This document shows, piece by piece, positions 10,511-21,968 of a DNA stretch of 64,000 bases. The position numbers were made by a program, and so were the translations under genes. Below the pieces are notes generated by a model. The model saw nothing but the letters and a program-made list of their open reading frames with translations, searched no databases and was not told the origin of the DNA. This stretch comes from Auanema rhodensis (Eukaryota > Nematoda > Chromadorea > Rhabditida > Rhabditidae), in NCBI GenBank assembly GCA_964057225.1, contig OZ059894.1, positions 16,274,476 to 16,338,475 of the forward strand, in the 5' to 3' direction. The first letter of the stretch is position 1; each line of letters begins with the position of its first letter.

Positions 10511-12820
10511 TCATGTAAGAGTTACGATAGACTTGTTGACATTATCTATGCTGATAGAATTCTTGCAATAAAAGCAATCGCTTTGAATTTCCTCGTAATT
10601 CTGTAACTTCAACAAATCAGCGTTGATTCGGTCAGCCTCACGTCTTCCACTAAGAAAAGCACCAACAGTTGTTTGGAACAGCCTTAATATTTCATTTTGG
10701 GTTGTTCTCTCTTTTTTTTGCTAACCTGTGATGGGTTGCTTCTCCTGCAAACAGTATTCTGGGTCTTCTTTTAATTTTAATAGGAATAGCCAATCGGGAA
10801 TGACTAATTCCCGCTTGAGCTTGAGCAGCACTCAAGTACGAATATGAGCCTAGCAGCAAATCGTTCTTCGTTAATTTTGTTCTGCATGCGTGTGAATTCA
10901 ACTCGATAACTTTGAATATTCAAACCTTATAATCTCACTTGGAGGCTCAATGGTGGGATCAGATGCCATAGAACGAACTAATTTAGTTATGCGCTCTGAT
11001 ATCTCCTCATTTGACATTGAATCAACCAATGGGTGTCCAGCTCCGGCGATGAAAGCCATTAGTGTGTTTGGTTGCCAGGACACAACCTTAAATTTGTCAT
11101 GATTATTTAGCTTCAACCAAGTAATACCTCTAATGTGTTCATTTCTTTCTCAAATGGATAAACTGGGTCTTTCGATAGTCCTTCTATTGGCAGCAGGGTT
11201 ATATAGGTGGTACCATTTTTCCAGAATGGGTTATCCCAACGGAAGAAAATTTTGCAATTGCCTCCAAATCCTACAATTATTAGAAAACTTAATAGAATTA
11301 AGTTGAAATCAGTCTTTTTTTACCAATTTTGTCAATAGCTTCAATTTTTTGTCTAGGAAGGGGTGGTGTGAATAATTTTTTGTGAAATTTCTTGAGATGA
11401 CCAAGTGAGGATGTTACGATAACATAATCGTATTTCTTATCTATTATTCCATCCTGAAGTTTCTGTTTTTGCCCACTAGGCAAATCATTACTAACCTCTT
11501 TAGTTGTTATATAGCTTCCATCTTCTCCATAGTCAATATTGACTACGGTCTTATTGAACCTGATCATGTCATCAAGTCCTTCGGCAATTTTATCAATAAT
11601 TGCCTTAAATCCAATGTGATCTGTAGTATATGAATCACCTTCAGAACTAATCTGGTTGAATTCAGCTAGAACTCTAGCACTCAACTGAAATTTAATTTCT
11701 TTTTGAATTACGTATACAACGTCCTTACGTCTTCCCAGTTTCCACCCCATTCAAACTCCCAAAAAGTTCTGTATGGTCTAATTAAAGCATCCATAAGCTT
11801 TTTACGTTCTCCACTAATATTGTATTTCTGAAAAAAAATTAGTACTAGGTAAGCACGTGCAGTCACGTGTCTACGTGAATCCATAAAAGAACAGGTTTCA
11901 TTTTCATATGATTTGTTAATGGGTCGGTTGCATTTGTTATTATTTTCGTTTGAATCAAAAGTATTATTAGTGATCCTTATAATTATTTCTTTTGTTTCTA
12001 TTACTTATACTTACCCTGAGAAATCTGTTGTAATCTTCCATGAAGATTGTTTTGAAGGTGTATACACGTGAAAGCAAATCGTGATTCTTTGCCAATGTTC
12101 TGTATTTTTTGTACAAAGGTGTAACAAATTTTCGGAACAATTCTATGTCATCCCTGTGAAAATTACTTCGTTTTTTGTTTAGAAATTATGAAAACCTGTC
12201 TATTGGCTGGTTCCCTGTTAGAACTTCTGCATTAGTAAATTGAGCTGTGTCAGGGAGCAAATTCTGCTCCACTACTCCCGCTTCCTTAGCTATATCATAG
12301 ATTGGGTTATTCTTACCATTGATAAATTGGGCCCCCATTTGTAGGTAACCATTGTCTGAAAGAACGGCAGTTTTGAAGTTATTATGTTATATAGTATTAA
12401 AGATAGCATATTATCAAAGGTCATGTATTTTCGTATGATATCGCAAAGCCTCACTTACGGTAGGGCAAGCGATGATGTCACTAACACGAAAACTGTTTTG
12501 ACAAAAAAGTTTGTCATCGGTGTCTTCAAATACGATGGACTGTTAGAAAAATACTTACAATATGGAATAGGATGAATTCGTCCCCCAATCCTAGTAGATC
12601 CTTCATAAATATCGATGTCTGTCAATCCTAGTTCAGTCAATCGACGCGCGGCGGATAGACCTGCGGTACCGGCGCCGATGACTGCTATAGAAGGTTCTTT
12701 TTTCGACGACGACTCCTTCTAAAATATGATTTGTGAAAATCATGAGTTAATTCTTGTTTTACAAACCTGGACAGTTATTCCACAAGCGATAACAGCGGTT
12801 AAAAGTATCAGGCGCATCAT
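10511..12820 (-). CDS. secreted flavin amine oxidase, polyamine/spermine oxidase family
   Basis: FAD-dependent amine oxidase expected to oxidise polyamines, releasing an aldehyde and H2O2. The model is about 550 residues. MMRLILLTAVIACGITVQ is a signal peptide, so export is predicted. The Rossmann motif IAVIGAGTAGLSAARRL (about 28-44) is followed by IYEGSTRIGGRI, the FAD-binding GG motif. Further blocks are WEFEWGGNWED, the strand FGGNCKIFFRWDNPFW (Lys in the position of the catalytic lysine of the PAO/LSD1 group), SYLSAAQAQAGIS and the C-terminal FAD motif ILFAGEATHHR. After a 44 bp intron the protein continues with VGAFLSGRREADRI. Intron ends were chosen to restore these blocks; the intron before RTKLTKND is about 45 bp. 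The start is the first of two adjacent ATGs. It is more like secreted spermine-oxidase-like nematode proteins than MAO or LSD1. Confidence 0.92.
11827..12014 (-). promoter_or_regulatory. intron of the amine oxidase gene with a CACGTG cluster
   Basis: This intron is several times longer than the gene's other introns. It contains CACGTG at 11854-11859 and 11864-11869 and TACGTGA at 11872-11878, all within 25 bp. Another CACGTG lies at 12064-12069 in the adjacent exon. The spacing suggests a binding site for bHLH or HIF-type factors; function is not shown. Confidence 0.35.
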
Positions 12821-13477
12821 GTTTCCAAATGCCGGCCAGCTTTGTTATTATTTCCAGAGCTTTGTGCTCTTCCAAGAACGTCGGAACAGCGGTGTTGAGA
12901 ATGAAAATAGTGAGGAGGTTGATAGACTCGAACCTTATATACACAACTGATAAGATGTTTTAAAATAGATCACGTGCAGTAGAGATGATAAAACTGATGC
13001 CGAATATGGTCATACGATGACGAACAGTTTAGTGTATCTGACTCCTGGGCGTCATAGGTCATTCCCATTTTAATCAGTAACATAATTATCAGGAATTTAT
13101 GTTGTAGATGATTATGGAAGAACTACATATATCAATTAACTCTAATCTGTAGAATGTGTAAAAGGAATACCTTCGGCTAGAAATTCCAAGTAAATGCTCT
13201 AATCAGGCATTATCATATCATAAGCGTTACAGGCCATAATGTCATGCTTTTGGATAACGGCCTATATTTCCTAACTCTCCGTAGTTTTTCAAACTTCATG
13301 AAAATTATCCAGAACATCTTGGACTAAAATTAGAATCAGTTTTTGAAAAAAAAACAATATATGCTATGAATATATAAATTTCATTTTATTGATTGCGTGA
13401 TTTTTTTTTCATTACTACTTTAATAAGAAAATTTTTCTTTTTCATACGTGTACTATTTTTAGATTACTATAACAAAT
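12821..13477. promoter_or_regulatory. divergent intergenic region of the amine oxidase and MMS19 genes
   Basis: About 650 bp between head-to-head starts, expected to carry both promoters. CACGTG at 12971-12976. No coding exon is supported; open frames at 12726-12950 and 12759-12944 overlap the end of the oxidase gene on both strands and look incidental. Confidence 0.5.
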
Positions 13478-16400
13478 ATGAGTATCTCGGAGAACAATGC
13501 TGTCGATTCTGTTGTTCGCCGATTAGTTGTTGATAAAAGTATCCAAATATCTGACTATATGGAAGAGATAGGGTGAGATGATTTTGCACTCCGTCCATCA
13601 CATTTTTGATATATGAACAATTTCTAACTATGGCAAAGCAAAAGAACTAAAGTTAAGATTTCTTATCTTCAGACCCAACTTATTATCGGAAAAACCGGAA
13701 GCTCGAGAAGAAGGATTGACTAAAATTGTTGAAGTTTTAACAAAACTTCCACATGATTTTTTAACTGATGAGCAAGGTTAATATAACAATCAAAGATTTA
13801 TTCTTCTTTGTTTTACAGTTGGTCTTTTGTTGGACTTTTTACTTGGAAGACTTGAAGGATCAGCTTTAGCTGGTGGCTCTGTTGTCGAAGGAATAAGACA
13901 TTTGGTATTTTAATTCATCTTTATTCGTATCAAAGTAACACCTTTCAGGTTTTACATAGTAAAAATCTTCCCGAGAACTTTGAACAACCTCTTTTCCTAG
14001 TTTTATTCCGGTTTGTTTATAACAAATTTTTATAAATTAACGACATTTGAATTAAAGTGATGGGAATGTCCAAGCATGGCCTCAAAAGGAGAGAATGAAA
14101 CATTATGAGATTATGGAATGGCTATTTCTCAATAGAGAAGCAAGTATGTTAATGATAATAATAAAAAAGTAAGTGATTTTTCTTTTCAGAGCTAAAAAGT
14201 CTGGGTTCTGAAGTTGTACTATCATTTATAAAATCTGTGGGTGGTGAACGAGACCCGAGATGCTTGCTAGCTGTTTTCAAAATGCTAATCACAGGTATAA
14301 TAGAAATTGGAACCGGAATTCTATGAAGTATTGCAGTTACTAAAATTTTCCCAATTGAACCTTTTTCGGAAGATTTGTTTGAAGTCATGGCATGTTATTA
14401 CCCAGTTGAATTCAAACCTGTGAGTTTTTCTAGACTAATTAAAGATTTAAACTTTTTGAGTTTTAGCTGCCTGGTGAAAATTTGATTACAAAAGAAATGC
14501 TAGCTTTTGCCTGTAGAGCTACTCTTGTGGCTCACCCAACTTTTGCTCCTTTTTGTTTCTTACTTATTGAGGAAAAATTCGAAGAAGATGAAACAACTTA
14601 TGAACAAAAAGAAGAACTTTGCAATTTAATTGTAAGATATATTTTTTGATCTGAAATATATTTTCTCTTAAGACTTTGGCTGCTAATTGTTTTTCCTTAG
14701 CATCTATGTTACCCTTCGTTCCTAAACTTTTAGGAAGTATTCGATCTGTTGCTCTCGATCCTCGTAACAAAGGTAATGAACATATACATATTTCTAGTAT
14801 TTTCATGATTTCTTAAGGTGATTTGTGTTCTAGCGTGTTTGAAGCTTTGAGAGCTATCATAAATTCAATGGAAAAAAATAAGAGTGATAAACTGCGGCCA
14901 GCAATCAACACAACGATTGAAAGTAGGAACCTTTTTTGAACTGTTTATGAAACATAAATTAAAACTCTTTTAGATTCCGAAATGTTTGTCTTACAAGCTG
15001 AAATGGGCTTGTCTGAAAAAGCATTAGCCCTGCTTCGTGCATTAGCTGAATCTTGCCCAACTCATCAATCTATTGTGTTTAATCAAGTTTTTCCATGGAT
15101 TTGTACATTGGTTCAAGGTAAGAGTGCTAAAAAAATTAGTATTACTATTCGAAACAATTTGTTTGTTTAAATTTCTATTGTTTGTCTGGAATAATACTTT
15201 TTATTATATTAAGACGTAGAAAAATTGTTTGCTTTCTTTATTTTGACGCATATATTTTATTGTTCTTACTATATTTTTACAGGCACTACAGTGAACGCTA
15301 CTGCTAATCGTATAGATATTTGTCAAGAAGGCTTACAATTTTTAAGAGAGTGGGCTACGTTTGCAAGGGAAAGTAATGAAGGTATGGCATAGAATTTATG
15401 ACTATTTTTAGAATCAACTTTTAGTAAAAGCATTGGAGCTCTATAATGACACCATTTTTGCTTCAATTGATAAAGCTAGAGAGTATTTACCATCACTTTC
15501 TATTCAATCTTTTTATCACTGCCTCAAGGTTAACGATAGCAAAAAAATAGGAGATTGAGATTAAAATTCGATTTTTAGGAATATGTGCTTGCTGAGTGTG
15601 CAACCGAATCGTTGATTGAAAGGGGTATGGAATTTATTAAGAGAGCTTTGAAATCAACAGAAAGCGAAAAAGAAAGGTGACGAGAATAACGTTTCTTGTT
15701 TATATAATTTATATTATATAGATTAGCATTCTTGAAGTTTGCTACAGTGTTCGCTAAGTTTAGAAGCGTGGACGTTATTCAACTTGTGAAAAATGCCGAT
15801 TGTGATTCGGATGAAAAATATTTTTTAATTCTATGTTCATGTATTGTTGATGAGAAGTCATGGTTAGAATTGAGAGAAAAGTTCATATCTCTTCTAAGTA
15901 GTGGTAGTTTTGAACTTGGAAATACTGTAGTAGCATGACTTGTTTAGTTTCTTCCAATGTCACGTGCTTGGATTATCTCGTTGATACTCTCGGCAGACTT
16001 GCAACAGACAATCAAGATGTTTTGAATGGTATCGTCAAGGAGTTTATAAATTTTATTATTCAAGTAAAAAAGAAATATATTTAAGATTTGTAATATATAA
16101 TTTTTAGTCGAATCAATCTTCTGACCTCGTGGAAACCACACTTCAGAGTATTGGTCTTTTACTTGAAGAAGATGTACACACGGAATTGTCAAAAACGTAC
16201 CTTAATATCCCATCATTCCGATTGTTTGTAGCTCAATCAGAGGTACAGTGTATTCAGTATTTTAATAAAATTGAAATCATATGATTTAGGATCCTTCTAT
16301 AATACTGGAGGCTATTGGCATAAAGTCGGATGATTCTATTATACCTCTTGCTTATTCTTATATCAATCGAACAGGGTCAGCTGATGATTTATCTGAGGAA

Positions 16401-17358
16401 GTGAAGCAACAAAAATGGTGATACATGTTAATATATAACCAAAAATTCAATATAACGTGCTCTAGGTTTGATTTTATTTATGCAAAATCTCTAATAATGC
16501 GTGGTAGTAGAGATGGTATTACGGCTCTTACAAAGGTTTGATCGTCAACCTTTTTATTTTTGTTTAAGCATTAGTTTATTTAGATTTTCCAATCAATATC
16601 GGAAGGCAAAGTATCATCTTCCGGTAATGTAAATCTATTTGATTTCAAATCTAATTGGTACAATCCTGAGAGATGCAAAATTGTGTCAACTATACTATGG
16701 AAACAAAGGTATTACCTGTGGATTAAAAAAATAAATTATGCTTTTAGAATTATGTGCCAATCTGTTCCGTTCTATATCGAAGCTGTAGTATCTGCTGATG
16801 ACAGTTTGTCTAGTTTTGTTTTCACTTATTATTTATTAATTTAGAAGCAAACATTCTGGAATTGTTACCACCTGTCTTGGAGTTTGCATTAGAGTTAGGC
16901 GATTCTTTTTCTTCACAAATGCAACAGGTTAGTTTGTTAGTTTATAATTCATTGCTCTCAAATATTATTTTCAGTTTTTACCAGTATTTATAGCCGCTTT
17001 ATCTTCGGATGGAAGATTAGCTGCTCCTGTGCTAAAATCGCTTGTGTCTTTCGTAGCTGGCCTCTCTCCAGAATTGCTCGATCAACAATCTGTGCACAAG
17101 ATGGTAATCAAATTGTGCCAAGAGCTGAGAATGGGATCAATGGTTCACTTTCGTTTATGAGCTGAATTTTTGTTTTATTTCTTGTTTCAGATGTCTGTAT
17201 TGGATGCCTTGAAATGCTTAGAACTTATTGCTCGACGTGCCTTGCCCAGAAATACTCAACCCTTCATTTCTTTAGTGTCAGAAGCTACTTCTCAAACCCT
17301 GGGCCACAAAAAACGGGTTGTGCGTCAGGCTGCTGCAGTAGTTGTTAATCTTTGGTAG
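13478..17358 (+). CDS. mms-19: MMS19 cytosolic iron-sulfur targeting factor
   Basis: HEAT-repeat scaffold of the CIA targeting complex, which hands Fe-S clusters to DNA polymerases, XPD-type helicases and other nuclear proteins. About 25 short exons join into a protein of roughly 800-900 residues, a little shorter than the human one (about 1030). The N-terminal MMS19 domain is clear: NREAKLKSLGSEVVLSFIKS, GGERDPRCLLAVFKM, LFEVMACYYPVEFKPLPGE and ITKEMLAFACRATLVAHPTFAPF match family blocks in order. Alpha-helical HEAT-like repeats follow, ending LGHKKRVVRQAAAVVVNLW-stop, the family's C-terminal KRAVRQEA block. A 50 bp intron beginning in GTAGTGGTAG near 15897 is needed to keep frame. Starts at ATG 13478, divergent from the amine oxidase. 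Confidence 0.95.
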
Positions 17359-18456
17359 GACAGAAAATATACATTTTCGAATTAATTAAATGTTTCAGGG
17401 AATTGTTGACTACAAAATAGATCTTATATACTATAGTTATATTTTAATTGTATATACAACGAAGACTGTTGAATATTTTTCATAAATTTTTCTCTTATAC
17501 ATGTTTTACAGAGTAACTAGAACTGTAAGTTTTTCTATACCGCAAAGGAAATGAAGGCTAAAATTACCGTGGTAGCTTGAATAATTTTTATTGTGAATCC
17601 AGCTAAATCGGTTGCATTAACTTACTGTCAATTAAAAATATTAATTAGACAATAGTAGAAAAACTAATAATACCAGGAATCCTTTAAATTAAAACATCGT
17701 TTTGGTAATACTTAATATAATTTAGCTCAATAATTCTTTTACTCAATTTGGTAAAATACTTTTTATTTATGAATTTATTCCAGTGAATTAGATTATGTTG
17801 TTTGATATTTTCCCATAAAAAGAATATTGGCTCATATTCTTTCGTGACCTCTCAAATCTGTCCTCTTCTCGCACTTCGGTCGTTCACATTACTGGAACCT
17901 CTATCTCGAGATAGAACTAATTACCGAGGACTAGTACCCGAAACACATTCCGTATGTGGTAAATCGTTCTGAAACCGGATGCCTTCTTACACTGAACACT
18001 AACTGGTTGGTCAAGAATGCTCTCGGACATTGTTGCTTTTGGCTGATTCTCATTCGTTCGTCCTCCTATCGACATAGCTACATGTCAGAAAACTCGGAGC
18101 TTTTCTTCAAAATGATCGGCGTCCAACTGTGACAAGAATCTGGTCATATATCCGCGATAAACTATGCTATCACTCATTTAGCCTTTTTGCAACAATAGGT
18201 TTAAATCTTGTTACTTCTATCCGGGTTCAGCCCACTCTTCTCTTCCTATTTCAGTTCTTACTACGCTTACAAGATTCATTCATATCATGAGTCTAGGAAC
18301 AGTCATATAACTTGTATAATTCAGTTTCTAAAAATTATTATATTCAATATTTTCACTCTATCAATACCAATAAATATAATTTGATACTCACAAACAAACA
18401 TTGTTCTCAATTCCTATAATATATATTTTTTTAAATTGCTAAAAAGTTTATTACAG
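17359..18456. other. intergenic region with a GC-richer block
   Basis: About 1.1 kb. Most is AT-rich, but about 17840-18250 is clearly less so and contains a 12 bp palindrome-like TATCTCGAGATA at about 17911-17922. No long frame and no splice chain is seen on either strand, and no tRNA-like T-arm. Confidence 0.5.
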
Positions 18457-21423
18457 ATGAAACAATGTTTAATAATTTTAATTACGCTACTTCTTCTTAT
18501 TCACTGTTCTAGTTCATTTTTTTTTGACCTCGGATCATTAGGAGGTATGCTTACTTCATTTCAATATCATATCATCTGAATCTTCTTTCAAGGATGTTCA
18601 TGTCAATCGTCAAAATGCGGACCTCCCGCTCCAGTTATGGGCTGTCAGTTGCTCTGCCCCGCTGCACCAGCACCTTCAGGATGTGGGCAACAATATTCTG
18701 CTCCAATTCCTCAACCATCATACTGTATAAATACCTCATCTATAATATATATAATAATCTGTTTTCAGCTTTCAATCAAATGTTTAACCCATTTTCACCA
18801 TCTCAATCGAGTTATCAACCTAGTTTATCATACAACCAAGCTCCTCCAATTCCGATGGCTCCTTTGCCTCCTCCACCAATGCGTATTCCTCCTCCACCAC
18901 TGCGTGTTCCACCTCCACCTCCACCTCTATATCCTTCTATTCCACCACCAGCTCCTCAGATTCCTTCGAATGCCTACCAAATATCGTGAGTTTTTCATAG
19001 GTTCCTCTCTAAATAATATCGTATGCTAGACCTTCAAGCATATACGGAAGAGAAAGTCACAACCCTCCCAATCTCCAGGCACCAGTTCGAGTATCTCCTA
19101 TACTATCACAGGCAAAATTGAATCCAATACAATAAAATAACAAGAAATAATTATTTCAGACATCTTTTAATGAACAAAACAATCTTTTAACTAATAGCTT
19201 CAATCGTGGAAATAGTTATGCTACTTCAAAATCACAATTAAGGTCACAATTAAGGTTATTTAATTATACAAATGTTTTTTTTATAGTTTGGAGCCACCTA
19301 ATCATCAATATGTAGAAGAAGGGCCAATGAATCCGAATTCCGTTGATTTACATCAAAATTTTGAGGTATGATCGTTTATTTACCACTAAGCAAGAAATTT
19401 AAGGAATTTGCTGGAAAATAATTGAAAATACATTAATAAATGCAAGTATAGCGTATTAAAGAAGTTTTCATCTTCCTATGCCTTCACTGTTTCCTTCTAG
19501 TTTCCGTTACCAACTTCTCTATTTTCTTTTTCTTTCTCTCGCTCTTGCAATTATCGGTTAGATCCTCATTGACTTTCTGAAAAACCTGATGTAATATTTT
19601 CTGAACCTTTTCCTTTTGAGAGTTATGTAGTTAAACTAGTTAACTAGACAATTTATACTTTTAGTTTTATTTATTTCAAAATTTTAGTTCAAGTTTTAAC
19701 ATTTCAGGATAGTTTTGGAAACAGTGATAGTGAAGTTCATGAGGTGAATTTCTAAAAGTTTCTATTACTGAAACAATTTTTCAGACTACTCATCACTATG
19801 AACAGAATGTTGAACCTTCTACAACACATGCATTTGAACAAGCGTATGATGATCTTGATTCCCATCCTCAAGTTATAGAAGCTAGTAAATCAAATAGCTA
19901 TGTTCTACCAAAGGTAAAGGTATCTTGTTATTGAAATTCAGTTTAGGAATTTATTTCAGGAGACGTTTTCGGCTTTTGCGGATGATGCAGGTAGTCGTCC
20001 TATCTCTTCTATTGCTGAAATTAAAACCACGGAAGTTAATGTGCTTCTTTAACAACAACAGAATAGAGAACAAAGATTAATGTTTCAGTTGACTCCCGTT
20101 AAACCTTCGGACACAAATAGCTGGGAAGAAGATAATAATTATAATTGGGGAAATAAACTAAAACCTCAAACTTCGGCAGAAAATCCCGATGACAATCTAG
20201 AATATACAACAGTTTGTAACTAATATTCTTGAATACCATTTTCATGTTTGACCTCGAGCAGTTGAATTCAAAAAAATCTTCAAATAACATTAAATTGAAA
20301 TTTTTTCTTCTTTCAGCAATCGACTACTTCTTCTACTGAATATATTCTTATAACTCAACCACCAAGTGATTTTCAATCTTTTTCAAATCATAATCAACCA
20401 AAAACATTTGAATATGAGCTACCAACAACAAAAGCGGATATCTAGTATGTTTCTGTATTTCATAAAAAACCAATATATTTATGAATATTTGTAGTAGTGG
20501 ACCAACAACAATAGCTGCAATCTACACAAGTACGGATAGTGTGCAGACAGGTATTAATCTTATTTTCTTCATTTTTTTGCTAATTTGATCTCAGATAAAG
20601 GAGGAAACGATAATGTAGGATCAGATTATGAAGACGATTATGAAACTGTTGATAAAATTGAACAAATGAGTAGTAAGCATAAACTATTTTTGAAAAACTC
20701 ATTTATTGGGCGGAATCAGAATGTTTTTCACTAATTGTTGAACGTTTCAGAAACTGGTCCTGATCCTAAGGGCGATGACTACTTCGAATCGGATAATAGC
20801 TATGAGAAAAAGAAAGAACGTAATATTAATAAGAAAGAAGTATAATATTGGAAAAGTTTTAATTATAATATATTTCATGAATATTTTCAGGTTGAGGAGC
20901 TTGCTGTAGAAGAAGATGAAGAAAAGATTAATATATTACCTGAAGAGACATCAACTATTATTAGCACAACTATACCAGAATATACAACAACAACAGCAAC
21001 AACGGAAAATCCGACATCATCAGCAACAATACCTTCACTTTTCAAAAAATTTAAAGATTTGGTATTTATAGGAAAATCTCTTAACATTTCATTATACTAT
21101 TTCAGACTACATATTCAACTACAAATCATACGAAAGAATCTGGTAGTTTAGGAAAATGTAATAATGAAAAGTTGAAAGATATTATGGAAAAGGTTTTATT
21201 TTGATTATAAAATTAATAATATTTATATTAATTCTAGAAAATGTCTCGATCTGCTTCAGCATCTAAACAAGCTATATTCACAACAGCATCTCGAATGTTC
21301 CCTGATACAACCTTAAATGTTATTTGTTCTTGTCATTCATTCTCCTATATAGTTGTTACTTCACCCATCTATTGTGAATTACGCAAATCACCATTAACTT
21401 GTTTTGCTTTCGTTACCCCATAA
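18457..21423 (+). CDS. secreted Cys/Pro-rich protein with C-terminal ground-like domain
   Basis: Member of the hedgehog-related/ground-like superfamily of nematodes, thought to act in cuticle or extracellular matrix. About 16 exons give roughly 500 residues. Start ATG at 18457 follows an acceptor-like TTACAG and encodes a signal peptide (MKQCLIILITLLLLIHCSSS). Next comes a cysteine-rich segment (CSCQSSKCGPPAPVMGC, then CPAAPAPSGC), a proline run (APLPPPPMRIPPPPLR), and a long acidic Thr/Ser-rich linker (for example SDYEDDYETVDKIEQ and IPEYTTTTATTENP). The last two exons encode the ground-like domain: CNNEKLKDIMEK, SASKQAIFTTASRMFP, LNVICSCHSFSY and YCELRKSPLTCFAF, with the domain's cysteines retained. 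It ends shortly after CFAF, as is usual. Gene symbol not assigned because the grl family is large. Confidence 0.85.
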
Positions 21424-21486
21424 TCATGATTCTGATAGGTTGCAATAGTTCAAAATGGTCTACTTTCTATGGTTTTCTTTGTTTAG

Positions 21487-21569
21487 ATTGTGAAAGACTA
21501 GGTTACGTCAAAGCTTATATACCATATAATCCAGATGACGTCGACAAATTGCAATATATACATAAGTAA
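21487..21569 (+). other. possible extra 3' exon after the ground-like gene
   Basis: After the acceptor TTTGTTTAG comes an open stretch reading DCERLGYVKAYIPYNPDDVD and ending LQYIHK-stop. It has a coding look unlike the surrounding DNA and lies before the polyadenylation signal at 21746. It does not join in frame to the natural end of the ground-like domain without removing the last residues. It could be an alternative terminal exon or a relic. Confidence 0.3.
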
Positions 21570-21738
21570 ATTGATGTTTCTAAACTACTGAACTTCCTTT
21601 TTAAAATTTATTGTGTTTATAGAAATTGGTTATATTAGCAAAAATAGTTAAACGGGTGATTTGTATATTGTTATTCAATGGTTTTTTTAATTTATTTTAG
21701 CTTATTAAGGTTATTTGATATTTTCCTCATAAATGCGT

Positions 21739-21751
21739 TTTATTCAATAAA
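21739..21751. terminator. two-strand polyadenylation signal TTTATTcAATAAA
   Basis: AATAAA at 21746-21751 on plus and, as TTTATT at 21739-21744, AATAAA on minus, back to back. It lies between converging stop codons at 21423 and 21969, so it could end both transcripts. A second plus-strand AATAAA is at 21763-21768. Confidence 0.45.
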
Positions 21752-21968
21752 ATTGAAATTCAAATAAATGGAGATCAGAATAAACATTGAAGACAAGCAG
21801 AATGAGACAAACGAATGGCAAGATATTGGAATGATAAAAGTATGTATGCATATCCAAGTTATACATTGGTTCTGTTGAGTTATTGGAGATGTTCTTATGT
21901 ATAATCTCAATTATAACTAAGTTAAATATACATATGTATGTCCCAATAAGTTTTTAAAGAGAAGATGG

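Larger units (their letters stand above)
21424..21968. other. convergent 3' intergenic region
   Basis: Holds the 3' UTRs of the ground-like gene and the small membrane-protein gene. Apart from the possible exon at 21487-21569 and the composite polyadenylation signal at 21739-21751, nothing is seen. Confidence 0.5.

Noticed and set aside
18637-19029. 130-codon frame over the proline-rich exon
   Set aside because: Alternative frame of the proline-coding run, crossing two introns that are needed for the ground-like gene.
19100-19125. Possible GC-AG intron (CAG/GCAAAA) in the ground-like gene
   Set aside because: A canonical donor GTATCT a few codons earlier also keeps the frame, so the rare class is not needed.
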